DNA of 55,563 nt from an uncultured Erysipelotrichaceae bacterium (lineage in GTDB: Bacteria > Bacillota_I > Bacilli_A > Erysipelotrichales > Erysipelotrichaceae), in contig CACWLH010000025.1 in the NCBI GenBank assembly GCA_902761625.1, forward strand, positions 1 to 55,563, read 5' to 3'. Below, one piece after another: positions 1-8,281 of this stretch. The notes beneath the pieces are model-generated. The model ran no database searches. It saw nothing but the letters and a program-made list of their open reading frames with translations, and was not told the origin of the DNA. The position numbers and the translations under genes were made by a program. Numbering within the stretch: the first letter of the stretch is position 1; each line of letters begins with the position of its first letter.

Positions 1-1
1 C

Positions 2-376
2 GACAAAGCGATTATAAAAAACGACGCAAAATATAAGCCTTACGGGCTTATGTTTAACGCGGCAGAATGTAAAACCGGGAATTTTGAATCCGTCCGTTAT
101 CGTTGTAAGCATTGCGGAAATGAGTTCGAGGACTTTTATAAAAAATCTATCGAACAGGAGGGCGAATGGGTTCCGACGGCTACAAGTAAGGTTCCGTTTT
201 TCCGTTCTTACCATATATCTACGTTATATAGTTTAACGAAACCTTGGTGGAAAATAATTTCCGAGTTCCTGGACGCCGGTAACGACCCAAAAAAGTTACA
301 AGTATTTTATAACCTTAATTTGGGCTTACCGTTCGAGGATAGAACCGGCGGCGTAGAATACCTCATTATGAGGTGA
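2..376 (+). pseudogene. Phage terminase large subunit (GpA-like), partial, fused to host sequence
   Basis: The frame is open from base 2, so the gene continues upstream of the window; its stop is at 374-376. The readable 124 residues resemble the middle of GpA-type phage terminase large subunits (DNA-packaging ATPase/nuclease): a CxxC pair (CKHCG), a stretch with a VPFFRSYHIS-like segment, and an LGLPFEDRTG-like segment. The downstream nuclease half is absent because the frame runs into the leader of the next gene and stops. The segment is AT-rich (23 G/C in the first 60 bases) and uses codons such as TTA and ATA freely, unlike the neighbours. It may be a prophage remnant or an assembly join. 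Family assignment is from motif recognition only. Confidence 0.6.
361..373. repeat. 13-base palindrome at the phage/host boundary
   Basis: CCTCAT-T-ATGAGG is a perfect inverted repeat with a one-base centre. It lies where the terminase-like frame gives way to the DUF554 gene, and its right arm overlaps the ribosome-binding site of that gene (GAGGTGA, 370-376). It could mark a recombination scar or be chance. Confidence 0.4.
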
Positions 377-382
377 ACCATC

Positions 383-1099
383 ATGATCGCAGCCGGAACA
401 ATGATCAACACAGCCGCTATTGTCGCAGGCGGACTGCTCGGAATGCTTGCGGGAAATCTGCTCAAGGAGAATTACCGCGAAATACTCAACAAAGCCAACG
501 GGGTTGCCGTGTTGTTTGTCGGCATCAGCGGTGCCATCCAGAACATGCTGCATATCGAAGGAAATACCGTATCAATGGAAGGAATCATGATGATGATCAT
601 CACCCTTGCCGTCGGTTCCTTGATCGGTGAGTTTCTGGATATCGACGGCCATTTCATCCGCTTTGGCGAATGGCTCAAAATGAAGACGGGCAATGCGAAG
701 GATCAGAGCTTCGTGAATGCCTTTGTGACCGCATCATTGACCGTATGCATCGGCGCCATGGCAATTGTCGGCTCCATTCAGGACGGACTGAACGGAAACT
801 ATGAAATCCTTGCCATGAAGGCGGTGCTTGACTTCACAATCATCATGGTCATGAGCGCATCCATCGGCAAAGGCGCAGTTTTCTCGGCCATTCCTGTCTT
901 TCTGCTGCAGGGTTCCGTGACGCTGCTGGCAAGACTTGCCGCACCCTTGATGACACAAGGGGCGATCACGAATCTCTCGATTGTCGGCAGTGTGCTGATC
1001 TTCTGTGTCGGTGTCAATCTTCTCTTCGGAAAACAGTTCAGGGTTGCGAATATGCTGCCAAGCGTCATCGCGGCTGCAGCCTGGGCGTTCATCTTCTGA
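383..1099 (+). CDS. DUF554 family multi-pass membrane protein
   Basis: 238 residues, strongly hydrophobic throughout, with about six or seven membrane spans (roughly residues 1-24, 38-56, 67-87, 110-136, 145-183, 192-213 and 220-238). Glycine-rich starts such as INTAAIVAGGLLG and the NGVAVLFVGISGAIQ segment match the DUF554/YdfK family, whose transport or other role is not established. The start at 383 is set by GAGGTGA six bases upstream. It ends just before a strong terminator, so it appears to be transcribed alone. Its own promoter must lie in or before the phage-like segment, or was lost at the junction. Confidence 0.85.
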   Translation: MIAAGTMINTAAIVAGGLLGMLAGNLLKENYREILNKANGVAVLFVGISGAIQNMLHIEGNTVSMEGIMMMIITLAVGSLIGEFLDIDGHFIRFGEWLKMKTGNAKDQSFVNAFVTASLTVCIGAMAIVGSIQDGLNGNYEILAMKAVLDFTIIMVMSASIGKGAVFSAIPVFLLQGSVTLLARLAAPLMTQGAITNLSIVGSVLIFCVGVNLLFGKQFRVANMLPSVIAAAAWAFIF

Positions 1100-1108
1100 A
1101 AAACATGC

Positions 1109-1138
1109 AGCTGTGCATTGCGGTGCACAGCTTTTTTT
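1109..1138 (+). terminator. Intrinsic terminator after the DUF554 gene
   Basis: Nine-base stem AGCTGTGCA / TGCACAGCT with a six-base loop, followed by a run of seven T. Confidence 0.9.
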
Positions 1139-1175
1139 GTGCTTCCTTCTATGATTTTAAACGGAGGTGAGAAGG

Positions 1176-1430
1176 ATGAACAAAGATCTCATGAAACACG
1201 CAATGATTGATTATGCCAGGGAATGCTGCAGAAGAGAGGACAACCGCTATACCCCCGAACAGTGGGTCAGCGTCATGAACAGCTATGCCCGCCATCATGA
1301 TGTTGAATTGTGCGCTGAAAAGGCGGCGATTACTCCGCTTGAGGCGGCCCTGCTGTATTGCCGCTTCTCGATTGTACTTTCCGAAAAGGCACTCAGCACA
1401 TCCAGACAGAGCCACTCTTATGTGTGCTGA
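1176..1430 (+). CDS. Small hypothetical protein
   Basis: 84 residues with no family that I recognise. The start at 1176 is preferred because GGAGG sits at 1163-1167 with eight bases between; an in-frame GTG at 1167 lies inside that site. The product is soluble and probably helical, with paired cysteines near the start (ECCRRE), a YTPEQWVSVMNSYARHHDVEL segment typical of a small helical bundle, and a polar tail with no membrane segment. It lies between a terminator and the promoter of the nucleoside phosphorylase gene, so it is likely monocistronic. The good ribosome-binding site and codon use like the neighbours support a real gene. Confidence 0.6.
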   Translation: MNKDLMKHAMIDYARECCRREDNRYTPEQWVSVMNSYARHHDVELCAEKAAITPLEAALLYCRFSIVLSEKALSTSRQSHSYVC

Positions 1431-1470
1431 TCCCGTTGAATTCATGCATATCGGGCTCCCGGTTGGCGCT

Positions 1471-1508
1471 TGAAAATATTTTCAGAAGTGTCATACTTTT
1501 CTTATAGA
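1471..1508 (+). promoter_or_regulatory. Promoter of the pdp operon with cre-like palindrome over the -35
   Basis: TGAAAATATTTTCA (1471-1484) is a perfect 14-base palindrome. It fits the catabolite-responsive element pattern except that the central CG is TA. It overlaps a candidate -35 (TTTTCA, 1479-1484) placed 18 bases before a -10-like TATAGA (1503-1508). A LacI/DeoR-type or CcpA-like repressor site is the inference. Confidence 0.45.
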
Positions 1509-1534
1509 AACACCAAGGAATTAAGAGGATCATT

Positions 1535-2866
1535 ATGAGAACAGTTGACCTGATTGAAAAGAAAGCCTCAGGCTTTGCATTGAATGAGGAAGAAATCCGT
1601 TTTCTGATTGACGGATATGTGAATGGCGATATACCTGATTACCAGATGAGCGCATTTATGATGGCGGTCAGACTGCAGGGAATGACACCGCAGGAAACTG
1701 CATCGCTGACCCTGACGATGATGCACAGCGGCGATGTCGCCGACCTTTCCGGTCTCAAAGGCATCAAGCTCGACAAGCACAGCACCGGCGGTGTCGGTGA
1801 TACCACCACACTTGCGGTTGCACCGCTGGTCGCGGCATGCGGAGGAACTGTTGCAAAAATGAGCGGAAGGGGACTAGGCCATACAGGCGGAACTCTGGAC
1901 AAGCTTGAATCGATTCCCGGCACATCGGTTGAAATTCCGATGGACCGCTTCATTGACATCGTCCGGGAAAACGGCGTGGCGGTGATCGGCCAGACAAGGA
2001 ATCTTGTGCCCGCTGACAAGATGATGTATGCGCTGCGCGATGTGACCGCGACAGTGCGCTCGATTCCGTTGATCGCCAGTTCGATCATGTCCAAAAAACT
2101 CGCTTCCGGCGCGGATGCGATTGTGCTTGATGTCAAAACCGGTTCAGGCGCGTTCATGCGTTCGAAGGATGAGGCGTTTGAGCTTGCCCGTCTGATGGTG
2201 AAGATCGGTTCATTGATGGGCCGCAAAGTCGCAGCCCTGATCACCGATATGAATCAGCCGCTGGGCATGGCGGTGGGCAATGCCCTGGAAGTCAAGGAAG
2301 CGGTGGAACTGCTCAGCGGAAAGATCAACCCGACCGATCCGCTTTACGAAGTATGCATGCTGCTGGGCGTGCAGATGCTCAAGATGGCAGGACTTGCCGA
2401 CAGTGAAACCGATGCCCGCAGTTCACTCAGAGCGGCGATTGATTCCGGCGAAGGACTCAGACGTCTTCAGAAGATGGTTGCTCTGCAGGGCGGGGATGCC
2501 TCCTATGTGAGCCTTGATAAAATCGATGAGCTTCTCAATGTGAAAAAGAAGATTGATATCCGCAGCACAAAGGAAGGATATATCTCCTCCATCGAAGCGG
2601 AAAAAATCGGCAACGCGGCCCAGATGCTCGGCGCAGGACGGGCAACCAAGGAAGATTCGATTGATCCGTCCGTCGGTCTTGTCATGAAAGTCAGATGCGG
2701 CGACCATATCGGATTTGATGAGCCTCTGGCCACATTTTATGTCAATGATGAAACAAGACTGGATGAAGCTGTGAATCTCTTCAGAGATGCGATTGAGATC
2801 ACGGATCATCAGCCGGAAAAGGTTCCGATGGTCTATGCGGTCATTACGGAAAATGACACCTTATGA
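1535..2866 (+). CDS. pdp: Pyrimidine-nucleoside phosphorylase
   Basis: 443 residues, the usual length for the family. It cleaves uridine, thymidine and deoxyuridine with phosphate to give base and (deoxy)ribose 1-phosphate in nucleoside salvage. The phosphate-binding DKHSTGGVGD motif is near residue 80, and the thymidine/pyrimidine phosphorylase signature SGRGLGHTGGTxDKLE is at about 110-125. KTGSGAFM follows near 200, and the C-terminal alpha/beta domain has the GRATKEDSIDPSVG segment. The start follows AAGAGGATC. The stop overlaps the next start (ATGA), so the two genes are translationally coupled. Thymidine phosphorylase (deoA) is the close alternative; the Gram-positive context favours the broader-specificity enzyme. 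Confidence 0.93.
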   Translation: MRTVDLIEKKASGFALNEEEIRFLIDGYVNGDIPDYQMSAFMMAVRLQGMTPQETASLTLTMMHSGDVADLSGLKGIKLDKHSTGGVGDTTTLAVAPLVAACGGTVAKMSGRGLGHTGGTLDKLESIPGTSVEIPMDRFIDIVRENGVAVIGQTRNLVPADKMMYALRDVTATVRSIPLIASSIMSKKLASGADAIVLDVKTGSGAFMRSKDEAFELARLMVKIGSLMGRKVAALITDMNQPLGMAVGNALEVKEAVELLSGKINPTDPLYEVCMLLGVQMLKMAGLADSETDARSSLRAAIDSGEGLRRLQKMVALQGGDASYVSLDKIDELLNVKKKIDIRSTKEGYISSIEAEKIGNAAQMLGAGRATKEDSIDPSVGLVMKVRCGDHIGFDEPLATFYVNDETRLDEAVNLFRDAIEITDHQPEKVPMVYAVITENDTL

Positions 2867-3567
2867 GAGAAGATCGGATTGAGATACTCCACTTGCTTGC
2901 AGGAGCTGAAAAAGCGCGCGGAATTGCCGTTGTGATTGATGTGTTCCGGGCATTTTCCCTGGAATGCAGGGCATATCATGCAGGTGTGAAAACGATCATC
3001 CCGGTGGCGGGCGTGGACGAGGCGTTCGCACTTCGTGAAAAACATCCGGACTGGCTGATTGCCGGAGAGCGCAACGGGGCCAAGATTGAAGGTTTTGACT
3101 ACGGCAATGCGCCGAGTGAATTTGAACGGATCCGTCTGGACGGCAAGACGCTGGTCCATACAACCAGTGCCGGTGTGCAGGGATTGAATGCGGTGAAAGA
3201 TGCGGATGAGATCCTGACCGGATCTCTGAACAATGCAAAGGCAATCGCCGCATATATTGAACAAAGAAATCCGGAACATGTCAGCCTGGTGGCAATGGGC
3301 TGGAACGGCATCCGCGATACCGAAGAGGATGTGCTTTGCGCGGAATATATCAGATCATTGCTGATTGGAAAGCCGCTCGCAGACATCCGGCAGCTCGCCG
3401 ATGATCTGCGCTATACGGAAGGGAAGAAGTTTTTCGATCCCGCCCAGAATCATATTTTCCCGCGCCGCGACTTTGATCTATGCACGGAAACAGACTGTTT
3501 CGGGGGTGTGATACGCGTACACCGCACCAAAGCGGGACTCAGCACGGAATGGATTGACGTTCTTTAA
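2863..3567 (+). CDS. ComB family 2-phosphosulfolactate phosphatase-like protein
   Basis: 234 residues matching the ComB family: IDVFRA near the start (an acidic, Mg-binding loop), GERNGAKIEGFDYGNAP in the middle, then TTSAGVQGLN and AMGWNGI.DTEEDVLCAEYI. ComB dephosphorylates 2-phospho-3-sulfolactate in coenzyme M synthesis in methanogens. Many bacteria carry homologues of uncertain substrate. No phosphosulfolactate synthase or other sulfonate gene is visible nearby, and the gene is coupled by a 4-base overlap to the nucleoside phosphorylase, so a phosphatase acting on another small phosphate ester (for example a sugar phosphate from salvage) is possible. Family call is firm; the substrate is not. 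Confidence 0.8.
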   Translation: MREDRIEILHLLAGAEKARGIAVVIDVFRAFSLECRAYHAGVKTIIPVAGVDEAFALREKHPDWLIAGERNGAKIEGFDYGNAPSEFERIRLDGKTLVHTTSAGVQGLNAVKDADEILTGSLNNAKAIAAYIEQRNPEHVSLVAMGWNGIRDTEEDVLCAEYIRSLLIGKPLADIRQLADDLRYTEGKKFFDPAQNHIFPRRDFDLCTETDCFGGVIRVHRTKAGLSTEWIDVL

Positions 3568-3690
3568 TTTTCATATTGCATGGGAATTCATCTTCATGTT
3601 ATTATAACGGGGCGCATGTGCGCATCGCTGTTCCGCTGGCCGGTTCTGAGACTAAGAGCAGTTGATCAATCGTTATAAGGAGAAGAGAAG

Positions 3691-4041
3691 ATGGATTTAG
3701 GATTAGTAAACAGAATTACAAAAGAACAGATGAGAAATGACATTCCTCAGTTCAAAGCAGGTGACACTCTCAAGGTTTATGTAAGAATCAGAGAAGGTGA
3801 AAAATCCCGTATTCAGGTTTACGAAGGCGTCTGTGTCGACCGTTCCAACGGCGGCATCGGTGCAAGCTTCACAGTACGTAAGATTTCCGGCGGCGTCGGT
3901 GTTCAGAGAACATTCCCGGTACACAGCCCGATCATCGAAAAGATCGAAGTTGTCAGACGAGGCAGAGTCAGAAGAGCGAAGCTCACATACCTCAAGGGAC
4001 TGTCTGCTAAGAACGCACGTATCAAGGAAGATCGTCGATAA
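3691..4041 (+). CDS. rplS: 50S ribosomal protein L19
   Basis: 116 residues, normal length. L19 sits at the interface of the two ribosomal subunits. Family features include [19 protein letters not shown] near residues 18-38, [38 protein letters not shown] and a basic C-terminus rich in Lys/Arg. The start has AAGGAGAAGAG upstream. The 123-base gap before it is long enough for a leader; I see a small GCGCA/TGCGC hairpin near 3613-3624 and a -10-like TATAAC at 3603-3608, but no diagnostic structure. It is followed by its own terminator. Confidence 0.97.
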   Translation: MDLGLVNRITKEQMRNDIPQFKAGDTLKVYVRIREGEKSRIQVYEGVCVDRSNGGIGASFTVRKISGGVGVQRTFPVHSPIIEKIEVVRRGRVRRAKLTYLKGLSAKNARIKEDRR

Positions 4042-4052
4042 GAAGCCAGAAA

Positions 4053-4078
4053 AGAAGGTACGTTTGTGCCTTCTTTTT
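4053..4078 (+). terminator. Intrinsic terminator after rplS
   Basis: Nine-pair stem AGAAGGTAC / GTGCCTTCT (one G-U pair), loop GTTT, then a T run. Confidence 0.85.
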
Positions 4079-4102
4079 GTTAACAGGAAAGGAAGAACCC
4101 AC

Positions 4103-5491
4103 ATGCTTGATAAAAAAATGCTGGAATGCTACCTGACCCTGTGCATGAAGAGCGAAGCTGATTTTGCTGAAATCTTTGAAGAGGACAGAATCAGTGAGGA
4201 GATTTCCGCGCTCAACGACAGAGTCGAAAAGGTTAACCGTACCATTACAAAAGGTGCAGGCATCCGTCTGTACAAAGGACTGCAGTCTGTCTATGGCTAT
4301 TCCAACGAAACCGATGAGGAATCAATGACAAACCTGATCAATGATCTGCGCAATGCCATCGGTGCAAAGGAGGAAGGCATCAATGTCTCTCTGACCCGTG
4401 TCAATTATGAGAACAGACATCCGGTCAGAATCCAGTTTGACAGTGTCAGCCAGGATGACAAGGCACAGCTTCTGGTCCGTGTCTGCAATGGCGCGAAGAA
4501 TGCGGATGAAAAGATTGTCAAAGTGCAGTCGCTTCTGCTCAATGTCAGACAGAATGTGCAGATTTCCAACAGCGAGGGCAGACTGATCAGTGACACCCGT
4601 GTCAGAACAAGAATCAGAGCCAATGCCTATGCGGAGGAAAACGGAAAGATGCAGAGCGGCTTCTACGGTCCCGGTGCCGGAATGGGTATGGAATTCTATG
4701 AAACCGTGATTCCTGAAGACATCGGCAAAGAGGCGGCACGTGTGGCGCTTGTCAATCTGAACGCGGCTGATTGTCCGGGCGGAAAGATGCCGGTGGTGAT
4801 TGACAACGGCTTTGGCGGTGTCATTTTCCATGAGGCATGCGGCCATTCGCTTGAAGCGACATCAGTTGCCCGCAATGCGAGCGTGTTTGCAAACAAGCTG
4901 GGCACAAAGATTGCCAATGAATGCGTCAGTGCGGTGGATGACGGAACCATCCCGAATGCATGGGGTTCCCAGAATATCGATGATGAGGGCAACTTCCAGC
5001 AGAAACGTCAGCTCATCAAGGACGGTGTCCTGACTTCTTATATGATTGACCGTCTTAACGGCAGAAGAATGCATATGGATTCCACCTCCTCAGGCAGAAG
5101 GGAATCCTATCAGTATGAGCCGACCTCCAGAATGTCCAACACCTTCATCACCGAAGGCAATGCGACGTTTGAAGAACTGTTTGAAGGCATTGAAAAAGGC
5201 CTTTATGCCAAGAGGATGGGCGGCGGCAGTGTCAATCCCCAGACCGGTGAATTCAATTTCTCCGTTCAGGAAGGCTATCTGATCGAAAACGGAAAGATCA
5301 CAACTCCGGTCAAAGGCGCGGCCCTGATCGGCAGCGGTGCCGAGATTCTAATGAATATCGAAAAGGTATGTTCCAATCTGTCCCGCTCACAGGGCATGTG
5401 CGGATCCAGAAGCGGTTCCATCCCGACGGATGTCGGCCAGCCGGCAATCCGCATCAGTTCCATTACCGTCGGAGGTACTTCCAATGAATAA
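4103..5491 (+). CDS. tldD: TldD-like metalloprotease
   Basis: 462 residues. TldD carries the zinc site of the TldD/TldE heterodimer, which degrades small unfolded peptides and matures some modified peptides. The zinc motif HEACGH is at residues 243-248, inside a segment with GGVIFHEACGHSLEA. The C-terminal half has the family's GSVNPQTGEFNFSVQEGYLIENGK stretch and ends SITVGGTSNE. The start at 4103 follows GGAAAGGAAG; an upstream in-frame extension overlaps rplS and lacks a ribosome site. The last bases overlap the start of the partner gene. Confidence 0.9.
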   Translation: MLDKKMLECYLTLCMKSEADFAEIFEEDRISEEISALNDRVEKVNRTITKGAGIRLYKGLQSVYGYSNETDEESMTNLINDLRNAIGAKEEGINVSLTRVNYENRHPVRIQFDSVSQDDKAQLLVRVCNGAKNADEKIVKVQSLLLNVRQNVQISNSEGRLISDTRVRTRIRANAYAEENGKMQSGFYGPGAGMGMEFYETVIPEDIGKEAARVALVNLNAADCPGGKMPVVIDNGFGGVIFHEACGHSLEATSVARNASVFANKLGTKIANECVSAVDDGTIPNAWGSQNIDDEGNFQQKRQLIKDGVLTSYMIDRLNGRRMHMDSTSSGRRESYQYEPTSRMSNTFITEGNATFEELFEGIEKGLYAKRMGGGSVNPQTGEFNFSVQEGYLIENGKITTPVKGAALIGSGAEILMNIEKVCSNLSRSQGMCGSRSGSIPTDVGQPAIRISSITVGGTSNE

Positions 5492-6668
5492 GGAAAAATG
5501 GTTCGCGGCTGCGAAGGAAGCCGGATTTGAAAACTTCGAGATTTTCCAGGAACTCAATGAAGAAAGAACATTCACATGGTTTGAGGGCGAACTGGACACC
5601 TATGTCACATCGCACGTGCTCGGCACAGCTTTCAGAGGCATGTATGAAGGAAAGATGGTGAATGCATCAACCGAGGATACATCAGATGATCAGATGGATG
5701 ATGTGCTTGCGTCAATGAAGATGCAGGCTGCCATGATCACTTCCGATGATGCGGAGATGCTCAGAAATAAACAGGAGATCCAGCTGCTTGAGAATCAGAC
5801 ATTCGAACACTTTGATGCAACTGACATCAAGGCTTTGTTAAAGAATACAGAAGAGAAGATCTTCGGCTTTGACAAGAGAATCTTCCAGGTCAATCATCTG
5901 ACCTTCCAGGAGAGCACTTCAAAGCGCACAATCGCCAACACTCTCGGCATTGATCTTGAAGAGGAAAGCGGTGTGCATGTGCTGGTGGCAGGGGCTGCCG
6001 CAAAGGAAGGCGATGAAATCCGCACCGGCTATGAAATGGAGAAGGTTGATCAGCTTTCCGATCTGGATCTGGACGATTTTGTGAAACGTCTGGGTGAGGA
6101 TGTGCTCGGTCAGCTCAACGCTTCCATTCCATCTTCCGGAACTTATCCGGTGATCATTGAAAAGGGTGCGCTGACCCAGCTGTTCGCAGCATTTTCATCG
6201 ATGTTCTCCGGTGAGCAGATCCACAAGGGCATCTCACCGCTGCGCAGCGCTCTGAATCAGAAAGTATTCAGTGAAAAGATCACGGTCATCGATGATCCCG
6301 CCTGCGCGGATGCGGCTGACAGATGCGCCTTTGACGATGAGGGCTGTCCGGTAAAACGCAAGACACTCGTTGAAAACGGTGTGTTTAAGGAAATGTTGCA
6401 TTCGACAAAGAGCGCTCTTGCCATGAATACCCAGAGCACCGGCAACGGCTTCCGTGCGTCCTATGATTCCCCGATCGGCGTGCGTCCGAAGAATTGCTGG
6501 ATTGTTCCCGGAGAAAAGGATCTCGACCTCACTCTGATGACGGCTGCCGGAAACTTCCTTGATCTGCTTTGCAATGTACGCGAAGTCGGCAGTGATCTGA
6601 AATGGGGAATCCGCACAATCGTTACCCCGAGCATTCTCTTTGATTCCGTATCCATTTCGGGTAAATAA
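5484..6668 (+). CDS. TldE/PmbA-like partner of the metalloprotease
   Basis: 394 residues of the TldD/PmbA family but without an HExxxH motif, as expected for the TldE (PmbA) subunit that completes the peptide chamber. The start at 5484 uses GGAGG at 5471-5475 and overlaps the tldD stop by eight bases (ATGAATAA), indicating coupled synthesis in equal amounts. Recognisable segments are PVIIEKGALTQLFAAFSSMFSGE near the middle, and FRASYDSPIGVRPKN plus NFLDLLCNVREVGSDLKWGI near the end. No modified-peptide precursor gene is seen nearby, so the substrate is unknown. Confidence 0.87.
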   Translation: MNKEKWFAAAKEAGFENFEIFQELNEERTFTWFEGELDTYVTSHVLGTAFRGMYEGKMVNASTEDTSDDQMDDVLASMKMQAAMITSDDAEMLRNKQEIQLLENQTFEHFDATDIKALLKNTEEKIFGFDKRIFQVNHLTFQESTSKRTIANTLGIDLEEESGVHVLVAGAAAKEGDEIRTGYEMEKVDQLSDLDLDDFVKRLGEDVLGQLNASIPSSGTYPVIIEKGALTQLFAAFSSMFSGEQIHKGISPLRSALNQKVFSEKITVIDDPACADAADRCAFDDEGCPVKRKTLVENGVFKEMLHSTKSALAMNTQSTGNGFRASYDSPIGVRPKNCWIVPGEKDLDLTLMTAAGNFLDLLCNVREVGSDLKWGIRTIVTPSILFDSVSISGK

Positions 6669-6680
6669 CGCATCCATTCC

Positions 6681-6713
6681 ATGCATTCCCTGAGTGAGGG
6701 AATGCATTTTTTT
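6681..6713 (+). terminator. Intrinsic terminator after the tldD/tldE pair
   Basis: Eleven-base perfect stem ATGCATTCCCT / AGGGAATGCAT with loop GAGTG, followed by seven T. Confidence 0.93.
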
Positions 6714-6776
6714 CTTTTTGCACAGACTGAAAGAAACAGCTTAAGGTCAGGAAAAAGAAAATAATTGTATGATTTT

Positions 6777-6812
6777 TGTAAGATCAGGACTTCTTCAGCC
6801 GTCTAACAGACG
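6777..6812 (+). promoter_or_regulatory. Possible ECF-type autoregulatory promoter
   Basis: TGTAAG (6777-6782), 17 bases, then CGTC (6800-6803) resembles ECF promoters of the TGAAAC-N16/17-CGTC type. The -10-like CGTC begins a small palindrome, CGTCT-AAC-AGACG (6800-6812). It lies just upstream of the sigma gene, as expected for autoregulation. This rests on pattern only. Confidence 0.4.
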
Positions 6813-6826
6813 AAAGGAACAAAAGA

Positions 6827-7327
6827 ATGGAAGAGTTTGAGGAAATATACAGACTGTATTTTACCGATGTATGGCGCTATCTTCTGAAGCTGACCCATGA
6901 TGAGAATCAGGCCGAGGAGATTACGGCGGAAACCTTTTTCCGCGCCATGAATGCCATCGACCGCTTTTCCGGCAAAAGTTCCCTGAAAACCTGGCTGTGC
7001 GCGATTGCCCGCAACATCTGGCTGGATCAGCTGCGTGAGAAAAAGAAATACACGGATCTGAGCGATACCGCCATGATGCGGATTCCGGTTAACGACGATC
7101 ATGAACATGAATCAGAAATGAAACTGCAGGCATCCGCAGTGATGCAGACTGCGGCGAAATTAAAGGAGCCGTACCGGACCGTGTTCCATCTGCGCTTTGT
7201 TGACAATCAGAGTTTCAAACAGATCGGCGCATATTTCGGCAAGAGTGAAAACTGGGCATGTGTCACATGTCACAGAGCCAGGGAAACGGTCAGAAGGGAG
7301 ATAAATGAAAATGAACAAGGAATGTGA
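6827..7327 (+). CDS. ECF-family RNA polymerase sigma factor
   Basis: 166 residues. Region 2 (about residues 5-70) carries YLLKLTHDENQAEEITAETFFRAM, and FSGKSSLKTWLCAIARNIWLDQLR leads into the linker. Region 4 (about 110-160) has LKEPYRTVFHLRFVDNQSFKQIGAYFGKSENWACVTCHRARE, the DNA-binding helix-turn-helix. Regions 1.1 and 3 are absent, as in extracytoplasmic-function sigmas. The start follows GAAAGGA. It overlaps the anti-sigma gene by about 20 bases, so the pair is made together. The stimulus is unknown; the membrane-bound partner points to an envelope signal. Confidence 0.92.
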   Translation: MEEFEEIYRLYFTDVWRYLLKLTHDENQAEEITAETFFRAMNAIDRFSGKSSLKTWLCAIARNIWLDQLREKKKYTDLSDTAMMRIPVNDDHEHESEMKLQASAVMQTAAKLKEPYRTVFHLRFVDNQSFKQIGAYFGKSENWACVTCHRARETVRREINENEQGM

Positions 7328-8195
7328 AATTGTCAGAGATCTGCTGCCGCTTTATGCGGAAGGCATGACTTCGGATGCAAGCAATGAATTCATTGAGGAA
7401 CATCTGAAAAACTGTCCGGAATGCACCGAACTGTTAAAGGATATGCGTGAGGCCCCGCAGCCCGAGCCGCTCAGAAAGCAGAGCGAACTGCCCCTGAAGG
7501 CACTGTCGAAAACCTACCGCAGGAAAAACCGCAGCCTGGCTGTGCTGATCGCAAGCATCGCCGCCTCCGTTTTGATTTCTGTTTATGCATGGCTTTCCGC
7601 GCCGCGCTATCTGGATTATGACCGTGCAGTGGCAAGCACACAGGAAGTCTCAGACGGCCTTCAGATCACATTCAGGGATGGTGTCCATCACATCAAGGCC
7701 GCTTCATATACTGATGTGGACGGTATGACGTGTACAGATCTTGAGTGCTGGACGTCCGCGCTGGATCAGCTGTGGCATGCGGAAACAGCAGAAGAGACAC
7801 TCATCCGTTCGCAAAGAATCTGGTACCGCTCCAACAATAACGACATGAGCGGCGATGTGCAGCTGTATGGTCCGGATGCCGGCGGCTCCAAAACCCTGCG
7901 CCGTCTTGCCCTGAATTTCTATTTCGTCGTATCCGGCGGACTGGCAATTCTTCTGGCCTGTCTTGGATTTGTGCTGCGGCGTGACAGGATGGGCGTGCTT
8001 GTGCAGAAGGCGGCATGGATTCCGCTGTCATGGTGTCTTGCCACAGTGATTGTCGAAAGGGGAATCGACGCTGCCACATGGAGTCTGATCAGGGATGTCT
8101 CATTGATTGTCATTCTGTGGATCACGCTGAGCATCTTCTTCCTGTGCCTGGATCAGCGGCTTCGGGAAAAGAAAAGCACTGTTTCCGCATTGTAG
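7305..8195 (+). CDS. Zinc-finger (zf-HC2) membrane anti-sigma factor
   Basis: 296 residues from 7305; an ATG at 7311 is equally possible because AGGGAG ends at 7300. The N-terminal cytoplasmic part has the ZAS pattern C7...H33-x3-C37-x2-C40 (EEHLKNCPEC), typical of anti-sigma factors that bind ECF sigmas. One span lies near residues 76-98, followed by an outside domain of about 100 residues. Three more hydrophobic stretches near the C-terminus (LALNFYFVVSGGLAILLACL, PLSWCLATVIV, LIVILWITLSIFFLCL) give an unusual four-span layout. The C-terminal part matches no sensor domain I know. Confidence 0.85.
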   Translation: MKMNKECEIVRDLLPLYAEGMTSDASNEFIEEHLKNCPECTELLKDMREAPQPEPLRKQSELPLKALSKTYRRKNRSLAVLIASIAASVLISVYAWLSAPRYLDYDRAVASTQEVSDGLQITFRDGVHHIKAASYTDVDGMTCTDLECWTSALDQLWHAETAEETLIRSQRIWYRSNNNDMSGDVQLYGPDAGGSKTLRRLALNFYFVVSGGLAILLACLGFVLRRDRMGVLVQKAAWIPLSWCLATVIVERGIDAATWSLIRDVSLIVILWITLSIFFLCLDQRLREKKSTVSAL

Positions 8196-8281
8196 TAAGC
8201 ATGCGAAACTGATCTGAGACGGAAAGTTTCAAGCAGATCATCAAAGGCCTGAGGAAACAGTCACAGTTTCCTGCGATGTGG

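Noticed and set aside
1639..2244. Minus-strand frame of 201 codons
   Set aside because: Shadow of the pdp coding sequence with no family match.
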